11,515 bases of DNA from Gammaproteobacteria bacterium (GTDB lineage: Bacteria; Pseudomonadota; Gammaproteobacteria; GRL18). Of the stretch, positions 1-6,459 are shown in pieces (the stretch's first letter is position 1; each line of letters starts with the position of its first letter). Made by a program: the position numbers and the translations under genes. Under the pieces are notes generated by a model. The model did no database searches. It saw nothing but the letters and a program-made list of their open reading frames with translations, and was not told where the DNA came from. The DNA lies in the NCBI GenBank assembly GCA_030632625.1, contig DAOVUK010000047.1:1-11515 (forward strand), written 5' to 3'.

Positions 1-40
1 AGAACGCTGAAACCAATGTGAGTCATTTGTATATAAAAGA

Positions 41-289
41 TCAATAAAAAAACTTAATGAAAAAAAATAACCAGCCTGCTATTAATGAATTCCTTATGAA
101 AGTTGTATTTGCTTCTTTATTAATAATTTCTATCCAGAATTCCTTTAAATGCATGTAACTCTCCTGTGAAATATAACGCCTAAATGAGGGGCATTTTGGA
201 CTTCCAGTGAAAGTCATTTTAAAACAATGAACGTGAGAATTACACTCATAATTTTGAAACGAAGCTACGTCCAAAATGTCCCTCTCCAT
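41..289 (-). CDS. hypothetical small protein, possible decayed cassette ORF
   Basis: Open frame of 82 codons that I do not recognise. The first half has four Cys and two His (residues about 15-33) without a clean zinc-finger spacing. The last 17 residues (GWLFFFIKFFY and just before) are hydrophobic and come from very AT-rich DNA, so they may be read-through of non-coding sequence rather than a real membrane segment. The ATG at 287-289 has no good ribosome binding site; a GAGAGG lies inside the frame, six bases before an in-frame TTG, and could serve that downstream start instead. It has the same direction as the neighbouring CxxC ORF and points away from the integrase, so a cassette origin is possible. 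It may equally be a chance ORF. Confidence 0.3.
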   Translation of the reverse strand: MERDILDVASFQNYECNSHVHCFKMTFTGSPKCPSFRRYISQESYMHLKEFWIEIINKEANTTFIRNSLIAGWLFFFIKFFY

Positions 290-352
290 TTTCTGGTTAG
301 CTATCTTGTTTAATTTGCAATAATTTTTAGGATCTTTACCACTTTAACTGTT

Positions 353-742
353 CTAGTATAGTGAACCTTCTCGCCAATCTAGTCCTTCTCCCAATGCCTC
401 TTGTGTTCTTTCCAGAGCTTGTTCATGAGTTTTACCATTGCCATATATTCCACAATCTTGGCACTCACATAAATAGAAACTTTCGGTAATTTTATAAGTA
501 TTTAGTTCTTTTAGTCCACATTGAGGACAATCTTCAACAACAAGCAATGAACGTGCTTTTGTTTCTTGTTTTGCCTTTGCTATCATTGTATGGAGTTCAG
601 CATTGGCTTTTTCTTGCAACTTAGTTTGTCTTTGTTCCTGTTCTCGGATATTTGCTGCAAGTTGCGGATTAAATGTTCCATTTACCCAGTTTGCAGGATT
701 TTCTTCTGGAAAATCTTCAAAATATTCTGACCAATCACCCAT
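353..742 (-). CDS. small zinc-ribbon-like protein, possible integron cassette gene
   Basis: A 129-residue protein with an acidic, aromatic N-terminus (MGDWSEYFEDFPEENPANWV), a Gln/Glu/Lys-rich helical stretch at about 30-62 that could form a coiled coil, and two Cys pairs, C72-P-Q-C75 and C94-Q-D-C97. The pairs are spaced like a zinc ribbon, suggesting one bound metal and a nucleic-acid or protein contact role; this is inference. The ATG has a good ribosome binding site (AAGGA, nine bases upstream). Codon use is ordinary and the frame is intact, unlike the neighbouring integrase, so it may still be expressed. It diverges from the integrase with 297 bp between the start codons, where the first cassette of an integron would sit. 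I know similar N-termini only as hypothetical bacterial proteins and assign no function. Confidence 0.6.
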   Translation of the reverse strand: MGDWSEYFEDFPEENPANWVNGTFNPQLAANIREQEQRQTKLQEKANAELHTMIAKAKQETKARSLLVVEDCPQCGLKELNTYKITESFYLCECQDCGIYGNGKTHEQALERTQEALGEGLDWREGSLY

Positions 743-1021
743 ATTTCTAATTCCTTCTTAATATTGAATCTATTGAAACTAATTAATAGCTAACAGTTGA
801 TTAGATCGGTTCTTGAATAATGGATTTATCAGGTTCGTGCTAATCTTTTTTTAAATTTTAACAATTATACCTTTTATTAACATGAAATAAGTCAGCGTTT
901 CCTTACAAAATGGTCATTCATTGAGAATTTATGACTTGTGTTGTTTGTTATGAATGTTGTACAATTAATTGATGTTGTTTAATTTACAACTATTTTATTT
1001 TCCCTTTGTATTTATAAGCTT
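743..1021. other. divergent intergenic region, candidate attI / promoter region of the integrase
   Basis: AT-rich spacer between the CxxC ORF (minus) and the integrase remnant (plus). In an integron this is where attI, the cassette promoter Pc and the intI promoter lie. Seen here: three TGTTGT direct repeats (939, 955, 973) and an imperfect inverted repeat GTTGTA...TACAAC (956-990). A possible weak intI promoter is TTGATG (969-974) with an AT-rich -10-like stretch near 993-998. On the minus strand GTTAGCT (787-793) resembles the GTTRRRY core cut by IntI but fails at one position. No LexA-box-like sequence was seen. Confidence 0.35.
939..990. repeat. TGTTGT direct repeats overlapping a GTTGTA/TACAAC inverted repeat
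   Basis: TGTTGT occurs at 939-944, 955-960 and 973-978, spaced 16 and 18 bp. GTTGTACAATT (956-966) pairs with AATTTACAAC (981-990) with one bulged base. The cluster lies 32-83 bp before the integrase ATG at 1022. Direct and inverted sites of this type could be integrase binding sites in attI or an operator for the integrase; the sequence alone does not decide. Confidence 0.35.
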
Positions 1022-1027
1022 ATGAAT

Positions 1028-1034
1028 AAAAGGA
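1028..1034 (+). promoter_or_regulatory. ribosome binding site choosing the integrase start at 1040
   Basis: AAAAGGA lies five bases before the ATG at 1040. The earlier in-frame ATG at 1022 has no comparable site, so the original start was probably 1040. Confidence 0.55.
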
Positions 1035-1039
1035 CTTTT

Positions 1040-2479
1040 ATGAACAATTTGGAAGAATATCAAAATAATAAATTTTGGAATCGATATATTTCTGAACTGG
1101 CGAACAAGCCAGTAAAGGCGGGAACAGAACGCTGGTATGTCATGCACGTGGAAACATATGTAAAATCGGTTCCTGAGTTAAAATTACTTGAACATACCAG
1201 GGAAAACCTGAATCGTTATTTTACCGGATTAGCACGACAATCAGAAATTAAGGATTGGATTTTTACTCAGCATGTTGAAGCTTTACAAATTTTATTTTGT
1301 AAAGTGATTAAAGTAAATTGGTGTGATCAAATTGATTGGGATTTTTGGTATCTCTCTGCAAAGCAGTTAGAGGATGCCCATCCAAGTATTGCAAGACAAA
1401 CAATATTATCTCCTGCAAATAAACAAAGAAACGTTTCCGGGAATAATACCATCTCCATTAATTTTATTATGAAGTCACATGTTCAGATATTTGAGCGACT
1501 TATTACTGAAATACGATGCAGAAACTATTCAATACGAACTGAACAAACTTATTCCCAAGTGGGTTGCCAGATATATTGCATTTCATCACAACAAAGATCC
1601 TTTTCTTATGGGAGAAAAAGAGGTAGCTCTGTATCTTGAGTTTTTAGTGACTCAGCGTAATGTTTCAGCAAATACCCAAAATCAGGCACTATGTGCTCTG
1701 GTTTTTCTATATAAAAAAACTTTAAAAAAAGATCTTGGTGAAATAAGGCGTTATTCAAGAGCAAAGAAATCCAGGAATTTACCTCTTGTTTTGTCTAAAT
1801 ATGAAATTCAATGTTTGTTGAAAAATATGTCAGGATTGAATCTTTTACTGGCATCACTACTCTATGGCACAGGTATGAGGTTGATGGAATGCATTACTCT
1901 GAGAGTAAAAGATATTGATTTTAACTATAAACAGATCCATGTCAGACGTGGAACCAAAAGTAGGCGCATTAGCGACGGGCAAAAAGACCGTATAGTGCCT
2001 TTACCAGAAACACTAACAGAGTCTTTAAAGGAGCAACTGGAGAGGACTAAAATTCAGCATGAAAAAGATCTGAGCGAAGGAGGGGGTGATGTTTATTTGC
2101 CTGATGCTTTATCAAGAAAATATCCGAATGCGGCAAAAGAATGGATGTGGCAATATGTATTTCAGAGTGGGCGATTATCCGTTGATCCAAGAAGCAAAGT
2201 AATAAGACGTCATCACATTCATGAAAGTGGATTGCAAAAGTATATTAGAAAAGCAGCTCATAATGCAGGCATTAATAAACCAGTCAAATGTCATACTATG
2301 AGGCATTCTTTCACCTCAGGGTGCCTACTTTTGGCGCGACACACCTACTTGAATCAGGCTATGATATTAGGACAATACAGGAATTGCTTGGTCATGCTGA
2401 CGTTTCAACTACAATGATTTATACTCATGTGATGAATTCTCCAGGGATAACAGTAAAAAGTCCAATTGATGTCGATTGA
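1040..2479 (+). pseudogene. integron-type tyrosine recombinase (IntI family), broken, with extra N-terminal domain
   Basis: Tyrosine recombinases of the IntI family insert and excise gene cassettes at attI and attC sites. All family landmarks are present but in changing frames: the N-terminal DNA-binding motif (YSIRTEQTY... then RNVSANTQNQAL), the active-site Arg in GTGMRLME (codon 1878-1880), the IntI-specific patch KYPNAAKEWMWQYVF, HTMRH with the second Arg (2301-2303), and [16 protein letters not shown] with the His and the Tyr nucleophile (codon 2420-2422). Reading starts in frame 2, moves to frame 3 at about 1553-1559 (one extra base; QTYSQ joins WVARYIAFH), and returns to frame 2 across a 23-bp insertion at 2313-2335. 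A repaired protein would have about 471 residues. The first 140 or so (FWNRYISEL... to DWDFWY) precede the normal IntI start and resemble an extra SAM-like DNA-binding domain. The gene is surely inactive as sequenced unless the breaks are sequencing errors. Confidence 0.88.
2313..2335 (+). other. 23-bp insertion disrupting the integrase active-site region
   Basis: Removing exactly these 23 bases joins RHSF to [13 protein letters not shown], the family-standard sequence, with no mismatch. The inserted stretch shares CCTACTT and CACCT...CAGG words with the bases just downstream (2342-2358), so it looks like an imperfect local duplication rather than foreign DNA. It shifts the frame and would remove the His and Tyr catalytic residues. 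Confidence 0.6.
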
Positions 2480-2605
2480 ATTAGAGTAATGGTGTGTCAT
2501 TGCCTACAAAACCAGTACCACCTATTTAAAAATCTTTGCTATGTCTGTGAGAAAGAACAAAGATGGCATTTGTAAGGGATTTGGCATTAATTGAAATACC
2601 AGCTA
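2480..2605. other. spacer downstream of the integrase remnant, nothing recognised
   Basis: No gene is supported here. A 23-codon ORF starts at 2563 but has no ribosome binding site or recognisable product. It may be an out-of-frame part of the coding remnant that follows. Confidence 0.4.
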
Positions 2606-2904
2606 ACATCAGCCAGAATCGAAGCGGGCAATAAAATTACGATTGGCTTCTCAATATTTGAAAGCTTCAACAAATATGCTGTAAACTTACAACAGCTGTA
2701 ATTAATGGAACAGATTTTGTAGCATCTCGTTCAAAGACCTTTGAAGTGTATAAAAATGAATTAGATGTTATAAGCCGATTCCACAGGAAATTGAATGATG
2801 AAGCTTTCCGAAATATCGCTCTGGGTGAAAACTTTTTCCGTCTGCTAAATCTGGATTATCATGCGCCGAATATTTGTCAAAGAATGGAAATAAGGAGTCT
2901 ATAA
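2606..2904 (+). pseudogene. decayed coding remnant of unknown family
   Basis: Two overlapping protein-like stretches in different frames make up this remnant. Frame 2 (about 2606-2697) gives NKITIGFSIFESFNKYAVNLQQL before a stop. Frame 1 (2662-2904) gives an 80-residue open frame including VISRFHRKLNDEAFRNIALG and ENFFRLLNLD, ending in TAA exactly one base before the ATG of the DUF4389 gene. The amphipathic, charged composition and the stop-start junction look like the end of a real gene that was once co-transcribed with the DUF4389 gene and lost its 5' part. I do not recognise the family. A hairpin, AGCCAGAATCG (2611-2621) with CGATTGGCT (2640-2648), lies in the remnant. It could also be chance open frame. 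Confidence 0.35.
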
Positions 2905-3207
2905 ATGATGCATGAAGATGAAAAACCGTACAAAGATCGAAGCGTATGGATGAGAGGTCTCTATATGCTTATATTTTTATTTTTTCTGGGTATAGCAAAG
3001 TTTGTCGCTTTTGTGGTGATACTCTTCCAGTTTCTAACAGTATTGTTTACTACCGAACCTAATAAGCAATTACTCAGTTTTGGGGAAAGTTTAAGTTTAT
3101 ATCATTATCAGGTGATGATGTTTTTAACCTATAACTCGGAAGATCACCCCTTCCCGATGGGTGACTGGCCAGAAGTGTCAGAAAAAAATATCAGCAAAGA
3201 AATATAG
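2905..3207 (+). CDS. DUF4389 family small membrane protein
   Basis: A 100-residue protein matching the DUF4389 pattern: a short charged N-terminus, one long or two short hydrophobic helices at about residues 17-49 (LYMLIFLFFLGIAKFVAFVV, then LFQFLTVLFT), then NKQLLSFGESLSLYHYQVMMFLTYNSEDHPFPMGDWP. The last block, with Tyr pairs followed by FLTYNS, PFP and DWP, is what I recognise from this family. It is probably an inner-membrane protein with the C-terminus exposed; no biochemical role is established to my knowledge. AAGGAG lies seven bases before the first of two adjacent ATGs. It starts immediately after the stop of a decayed upstream frame, so it may have lost its original promoter or partner. 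It converges on rimI with 90 bp between the stops and no strong terminator seen there. Confidence 0.85.
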   Translation: MMHEDEKPYKDRSVWMRGLYMLIFLFFLGIAKFVAFVVILFQFLTVLFTTEPNKQLLSFGESLSLYHYQVMMFLTYNSEDHPFPMGDWPEVSEKNISKEI

Positions 3208-3297
3208 ATAAGAAATCTACTACGCTAGTTTTCATATTTTTAATAGCGGGGAAATATTACTAAGGAACTGATAGCTAATCAGGACAGCCTCCTAAAA

Positions 3298-3777
3298 TTA
3301 GCCCAGGGCCAATTCACAGGCAAACAGATGTGCGTCCTCTTTGCCGTTTTTAGCCGGATAATAATCAGGGCGAATACCCATCTCGTTAAAGCCCATGCTT
3401 TCATATAAGTATATCGCAGCATGGTTGGATGCTCTGACCTCAAGGTAAAGGGTTTTACTGCCACTTTCCTTTGTGTGATTCATCAGCCAGTTTAAAAAAG
3501 CCTTACCATAGCCTTTATTCTGATAGTACGGGTCGATACAGAGATTCAATAGATGCGCTTCATCGAGTACGGTACTGAAAATAATATAGCCGCGTATTTC
3601 ACAGTCCACTTCATAAACAAAGCAATGGTATCCCACTTTCAGACAATCGGACATAATTCCGGGAGTCCATGGGTAGTCATAAGCTTCTGTTTCAATCAGC
3701 ATGACAGGCTGCAGATCATATTCAGTCATATCACGAATAAAACTATTAAAATTTGAATTTGAATTTGACTGGCTCAT
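3298..3777 (-). CDS. rimI: ribosomal protein S18 alanine N-acetyltransferase RimI
   Basis: A GNAT-fold enzyme of 159 residues that transfers acetyl from acetyl-CoA to the N-terminal alanine of ribosomal protein S18. Visible motifs are the substrate-side Y-PWT near residue 37, the acetyl-CoA loop IDPYYQNKGYG (81-91), the catalytic Glu in LEVRASN (E113) and the Tyr in LYESMGF (Y125), followed by the usual RPDYYP turn. Family members are usually about 145-150 residues; the extra length is an SNSNSNFNSF run at the N-terminus, encoded by three ATTTGA hexamers (3751-3768, + strand). Its ATG overlaps the TGA of the upstream glycosylase gene (ATGA), which implies translational coupling. A start at Met17 is possible but would cut into the fold. 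Confidence 0.92.
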   Translation of the reverse strand: MSQSNSNSNFNSFIRDMTEYDLQPVMLIETEAYDYPWTPGIMSDCLKVGYHCFVYEVDCEIRGYIIFSTVLDEAHLLNLCIDPYYQNKGYGKAFLNWLMNHTKESGSKTLYLEVRASNHAAIYLYESMGFNEMGIRPDYYPAKNGKEDAHLFACELALG

Positions 3778-4673
3778 TTAATCAGGCTTTTTATCAAGAT
3801 TAAATCCTTAAGTGCTTCTCTCTTATAGATTGGATTTCGTATTAAATAGGCCGGGTGATAGCTGACCACTAAAGGATATTCCCTGTCGTTTATTTTAATA
3901 TGATAAAGCTTGCCGCGCAGTTCATTAAAACTTTGTTTGCTTTGCAGCATTGTTTGCGCCTGAGCTGCACCTAATACCAGCAAAACTGACGGCTTTGTCT
4001 GTTCAATCTGGGACTGTAGAAAAGATGCACAATGATTTATTTCATCTTCGCTGATGAGAAAGTCAGTCAATGAATGACATTTGATGATACCGGTAAAAAA
4101 ATAGTCATCATAAGAATTAATGCTCTGCAGCATAGACTGAAAAAGTGACATTGATTGCTCACTCAGATAATGCCCGAAACGATCTTCCTCAGCATTGGGG
4201 GCTTCACTGATAACAAAAATAGAGGCATTATTATTACCCTGACCGGCCAGAACATTAAGGCGGGTTTGACGACCTGGACATTGTTTGCAGCTTTTAATGG
4301 TCTGCACAAATTCTGAATCAGGCTCAACTCTTTCTACAGGCGTTAATTTGGCCTCTACTGGTTCTTTGATTTTTAGATTAGAGACTGGCTCAGATAGCTG
4401 AGGTGCTTGTGAAAGTTGTTCAGGCTTACTTATAAATGAAGGTGGTTCCTGTGAGACTTGCTGAGTTTCCTGTTCGACTACTACCGACTGAGGCTTTTGT
4501 TCAACTACCGACTGAGGCTGAGGCTCATGTTCAATTACCGGCTGAGGCTCTGAAATAAATTCATGTACATCTGCATCTAAACTAACAGGCGTATCGCTAT
4601 CCACAGTAGACTTCAGCTGCCAAACCTGAATACCGATAGCATCGAGATATTGTTGTCTTAAATGATTATCCAT
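3774..4673 (-). CDS. uracil-DNA glycosylase family 4-type protein, divergent
   Basis: Family 4 uracil-DNA glycosylases remove uracil from DNA and carry a 4Fe-4S cluster. The C-terminal domain (about 123-299) keeps the four candidate cluster cysteines: C129-x2-C132, C199 in IIKCH, and C215, 15 residues between the last two. It also keeps SYHPAYLIRNP (271-281) with the catalytic-motif His. The first active-site motif, normally GEAPG followed by a PF region, reads SEAPN (156-160), then EEDRFGHYL, so the uracil pocket is altered. Residues about 30-120 are a Pro/Gln/Glu/Val-rich linker with near repeats, joined to a conserved-looking N-terminal tag (RQQYLDAIGIQVW). The 299 residues exceed the roughly 200 of the bare domain because of this linker. 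It lies 35 bp after leuA and overlaps rimI by 4 bp, so it is probably co-transcribed with both. Activity on uracil is uncertain. Confidence 0.82.
   Translation of the reverse strand: MDNHLRQQYLDAIGIQVWQLKSTVDSDTPVSLDADVHEFISEPQPVIEHEPQPQSVVEQKPQSVVVEQETQQVSQEPPSFISKPEQLSQAPQLSEPVSNLKIKEPVEAKLTPVERVEPDSEFVQTIKSCKQCPGRQTRLNVLAGQGNNNASIFVISEAPNAEEDRFGHYLSEQSMSLFQSMLQSINSYDDYFFTGIIKCHSLTDFLISEDEINHCASFLQSQIEQTKPSVLLVLGAAQAQTMLQSKQSFNELRGKLYHIKINDREYPLVVSYHPAYLIRNPIYKREALKDLILIKSLIK
4471..4554. repeat. three degenerate 27-30 bp tandem repeats in the glycosylase linker
   Basis: Units at 4471-4497, 4498-4527 and 4528-4554 (+ strand) each begin TGTTCRAYTA and contain ACCGRCTGAGGCT. They encode the PQPVIEHE / PQPQSVVEQ / PQSVVVEQ segments. 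Unit lengths are multiples of three, so copy changes keep the frame. Confidence 0.7.
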
Positions 4674-4708
4674 AAGCCTTTAGCCCGATAAAAAATCAGC
4701 TTAGTTCA

Positions 4709-6244
4709 TTAAAGCTGTGGGTGAGCCCTTTCATCTGCCAGAATAAATTTATTTAAGGCATTAAGATAGGACTTAACTGAAGCGATAACAATATCAGTAT
4801 CTGCACCCTGGCCATTAACCACCCGCTTTGATTTTTCCAGACGAACCGTCACTTCACCCTGTGCATCGGTACCACTGGTAATATTATTGACCGAATACAA
4901 TTTTAATACCGATTCACTATTAATAATTTTTTCAATGGCTTTAAAGGCGGCATCAACAGGTCCGCTGCCTTCTGCATCTGCCTTTTTCTCTTCACCATTA
5001 ACACTTAAAATCAAACTGGCATTAGGTGTTTCACCTGTTTCTGAACAGACTTTTAAGGACACTAATTTAATGTGTTCATCGTTAAAAGATGAAGTCGTTT
5101 CTGACACCAGTGCCTGCAGATCATCATCAAAAATTTCATGCTTTTTATCGGCCAGTTCTTTAAATCGTGCAAATGCCTGATTTAAACTTTCTTCAGATTT
5201 AAACTCAATACCCAGATCTTTTAAGCGACTCTTTAAAGCACTCCGACCGGAATGTTTGCCAAGAACAATATGGTTTTCGTTCCAGCCCACGTCTTCAGCT
5301 ACCATAATCTCGTAGGTTTCACGATTTTTTAAAACACCATCCTGATGGATTCCTGATTCGTGCGCAAAGGCATTGGCACCAACGATGGCTTTATTCGGCT
5401 GTACAGGAAAACCGGTAATACTGGCTACCAGACGTGAAGCAGGAACAATTTGTGTGGTGTCCAGTGTGGTATTGCAGTTAAAAACATCCTGACGAGTTCG
5501 AATGGCCATGACAACTTCTTCTAACGAAGCATTACCCGCACGTTCACCAAGACCATTGATAGTACATTCAACCTGGCGAGCACCACTTAAAACAGCTGAT
5601 AGTGAATTGGCTACCGCAAGTCCAAGATCGTTATGGCAATGAACAGAGAATATGGCTTTATCTGAATTCGGGATCTTTTCTAATAAATTATGCAATAAAG
5701 CACCAAACTGATGAGGAATATTATAGCCAACCGTATCAGGGATATTAATCGTGGTTGCACCGGCATCAATCACAGATTCAATGACCCGGCATAAAAAATC
5801 CAGTTCTGAACGTCCGGCATCTTCTGGTGAAAACTCCACATTATCAGTGTGCTGGCGAGCCCTTTTAACTGCCGCAACAGCCTGTTCAACCACCTGATCG
5901 GGCGTCATGCGCAGCTTCTTTTCCATATGTATGGGTGAAGTGGCTATAAAAGTATGAATTCTAGCAGAATTTGCGCCCTTTAAGGCTTCTCCGGCGCGAT
6001 CAATGTCTTTATCAAGTGCACGGGCAAGACCACAGACCGTACTGTCTTTAATGGTGTCAGCAACTCCTTTGACCGCTTCAAAATCACCCGGACTGGCGAT
6101 TGGAAAACCTGCTTCAATGACATCAACCTTCATGCGTTCCAGCACTTTAGCGATGCGAATTTTTTCTTCTCTGGTCATTGATGCGCCAGGACTTTGCTCG
6201 CCGTCTCGCAAGGTAGTATCAAAAATTATTAATTTGTCAGACAT
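4709..6244 (-). CDS. leuA: 2-isopropylmalate synthase
   Basis: First committed enzyme of leucine synthesis: it condenses 2-oxoisovalerate with acetyl-CoA to 2-isopropylmalate in the cytoplasm. The 511-residue length fits the standard bacterial form. The catalytic TIM barrel (about 1-270) opens with [13 protein letters not shown] (8-20), holding the metal Asp14, and has the metal-binding pair H202-C-H204 in [11 protein letters not shown] plus [10 protein letters not shown] (231-240). HESGIHQDG (295-303) belongs to the linker region. The C-terminal regulatory domain (about 390-511), with [10 protein letters not shown] (428-437), is the leucine feedback domain. Substrate comes from the IlvBN and IlvC steps encoded upstream on the same strand. 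A 141-bp palindromic element fills most of the spacer before the ATG, so its promoter may be altered. The ribosome binding site is weak. Confidence 0.97.
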   Translation of the reverse strand: MSDKLIIFDTTLRDGEQSPGASMTREEKIRIAKVLERMKVDVIEAGFPIASPGDFEAVKGVADTIKDSTVCGLARALDKDIDRAGEALKGANSARIHTFIATSPIHMEKKLRMTPDQVVEQAVAAVKRARQHTDNVEFSPEDAGRSELDFLCRVIESVIDAGATTINIPDTVGYNIPHQFGALLHNLLEKIPNSDKAIFSVHCHNDLGLAVANSLSAVLSGARQVECTINGLGERAGNASLEEVVMAIRTRQDVFNCNTTLDTTQIVPASRLVASITGFPVQPNKAIVGANAFAHESGIHQDGVLKNRETYEIMVAEDVGWNENHIVLGKHSGRSALKSRLKDLGIEFKSEESLNQAFARFKELADKKHEIFDDDLQALVSETTSSFNDEHIKLVSLKVCSETGETPNASLILSVNGEEKKADAEGSGPVDAAFKAIEKIINSESVLKLYSVNNITSGTDAQGEVTVRLEKSKRVVNGQGADTDIVIASVKSYLNALNKFILADERAHPQL

Positions 6245-6281
6245 ATAACTCAGTTCCAGTTAAGAAGAAAGAACATTATTT

Positions 6282-6422
6282 GTAACTATTCAGCGTGTTT
6301 AGATTTTTCCTCAGAACAAGGCGTTTTTGACCGAGAAATGTGAGCGTATACAAATACGTGACCATTTTGAGGACAAAAACAACGCCGTTATGGGGTAAAA
6401 GATGAATACGCTGATTAGTTGC
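6282..6422. mobile_element. MITE-like palindromic element with 7-bp target duplication
   Basis: The ends are near-perfect inverted repeats: GTAACTATTCAGCGT at 6282-6296 and ACGCTGATTAGTTGC at 6408-6422, matching at 13 of 15 positions. Inner arms also pair, with small bulges: AACAAGGCGTTTTTGACC against GGACAAAAACAACGCCGTT, and GCGTAT against ATACGT near the centre, so the whole element can fold into one long hairpin. ATTATTT stands directly outside both ends (6275-6281 and 6423-6429), as expected of a target site duplication. It has no coding capacity. It lies between the pssA stop (30 bp past the right repeat) and the leuA ATG (37 bp). I believe similar elements with this TAACTATTCAGCG end are scattered in several gammaproteobacterial genomes, but this is from memory. 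Confidence 0.78.
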
Positions 6423-6459
6423 ATTATTTTATCATATTCTCTGCTGCTAATACCTTGAA

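Noticed and set aside
290..352. Possible attC site between the two minus-strand ORFs (GTTAGCT at 296-302 and CTTTAAC at 343-349 on the + strand).
   Set aside because: The core-like heptamers come in the wrong order for attC in either orientation, each fails the RYYYAAC/GTTRRRY consensus at one position, and the arms between them do not pair.
1479..2417. Reading the integrase core as a separate shorter intact gene.
   Set aside because: It begins at an internal Met in a different frame from the real IntI N-terminus and ends out of frame before the catalytic Tyr, so it is a fragment of the broken gene.
2598..2650. AGCTAAC followed by a bulged hairpin (AGCCAGAATCG / CGATTGGCT), reminiscent of one half of an attC site.
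   Set aside because: No GTTRRRY core follows the hairpin, and it lies on the wrong side of the integrase for a cassette array.
3268..3282. Small palindrome CTGAT/ATCAG in the convergent gap between the DUF4389 gene and rimI.
   Set aside because: Five-base stem without a T run on either side; not credible as a terminator.
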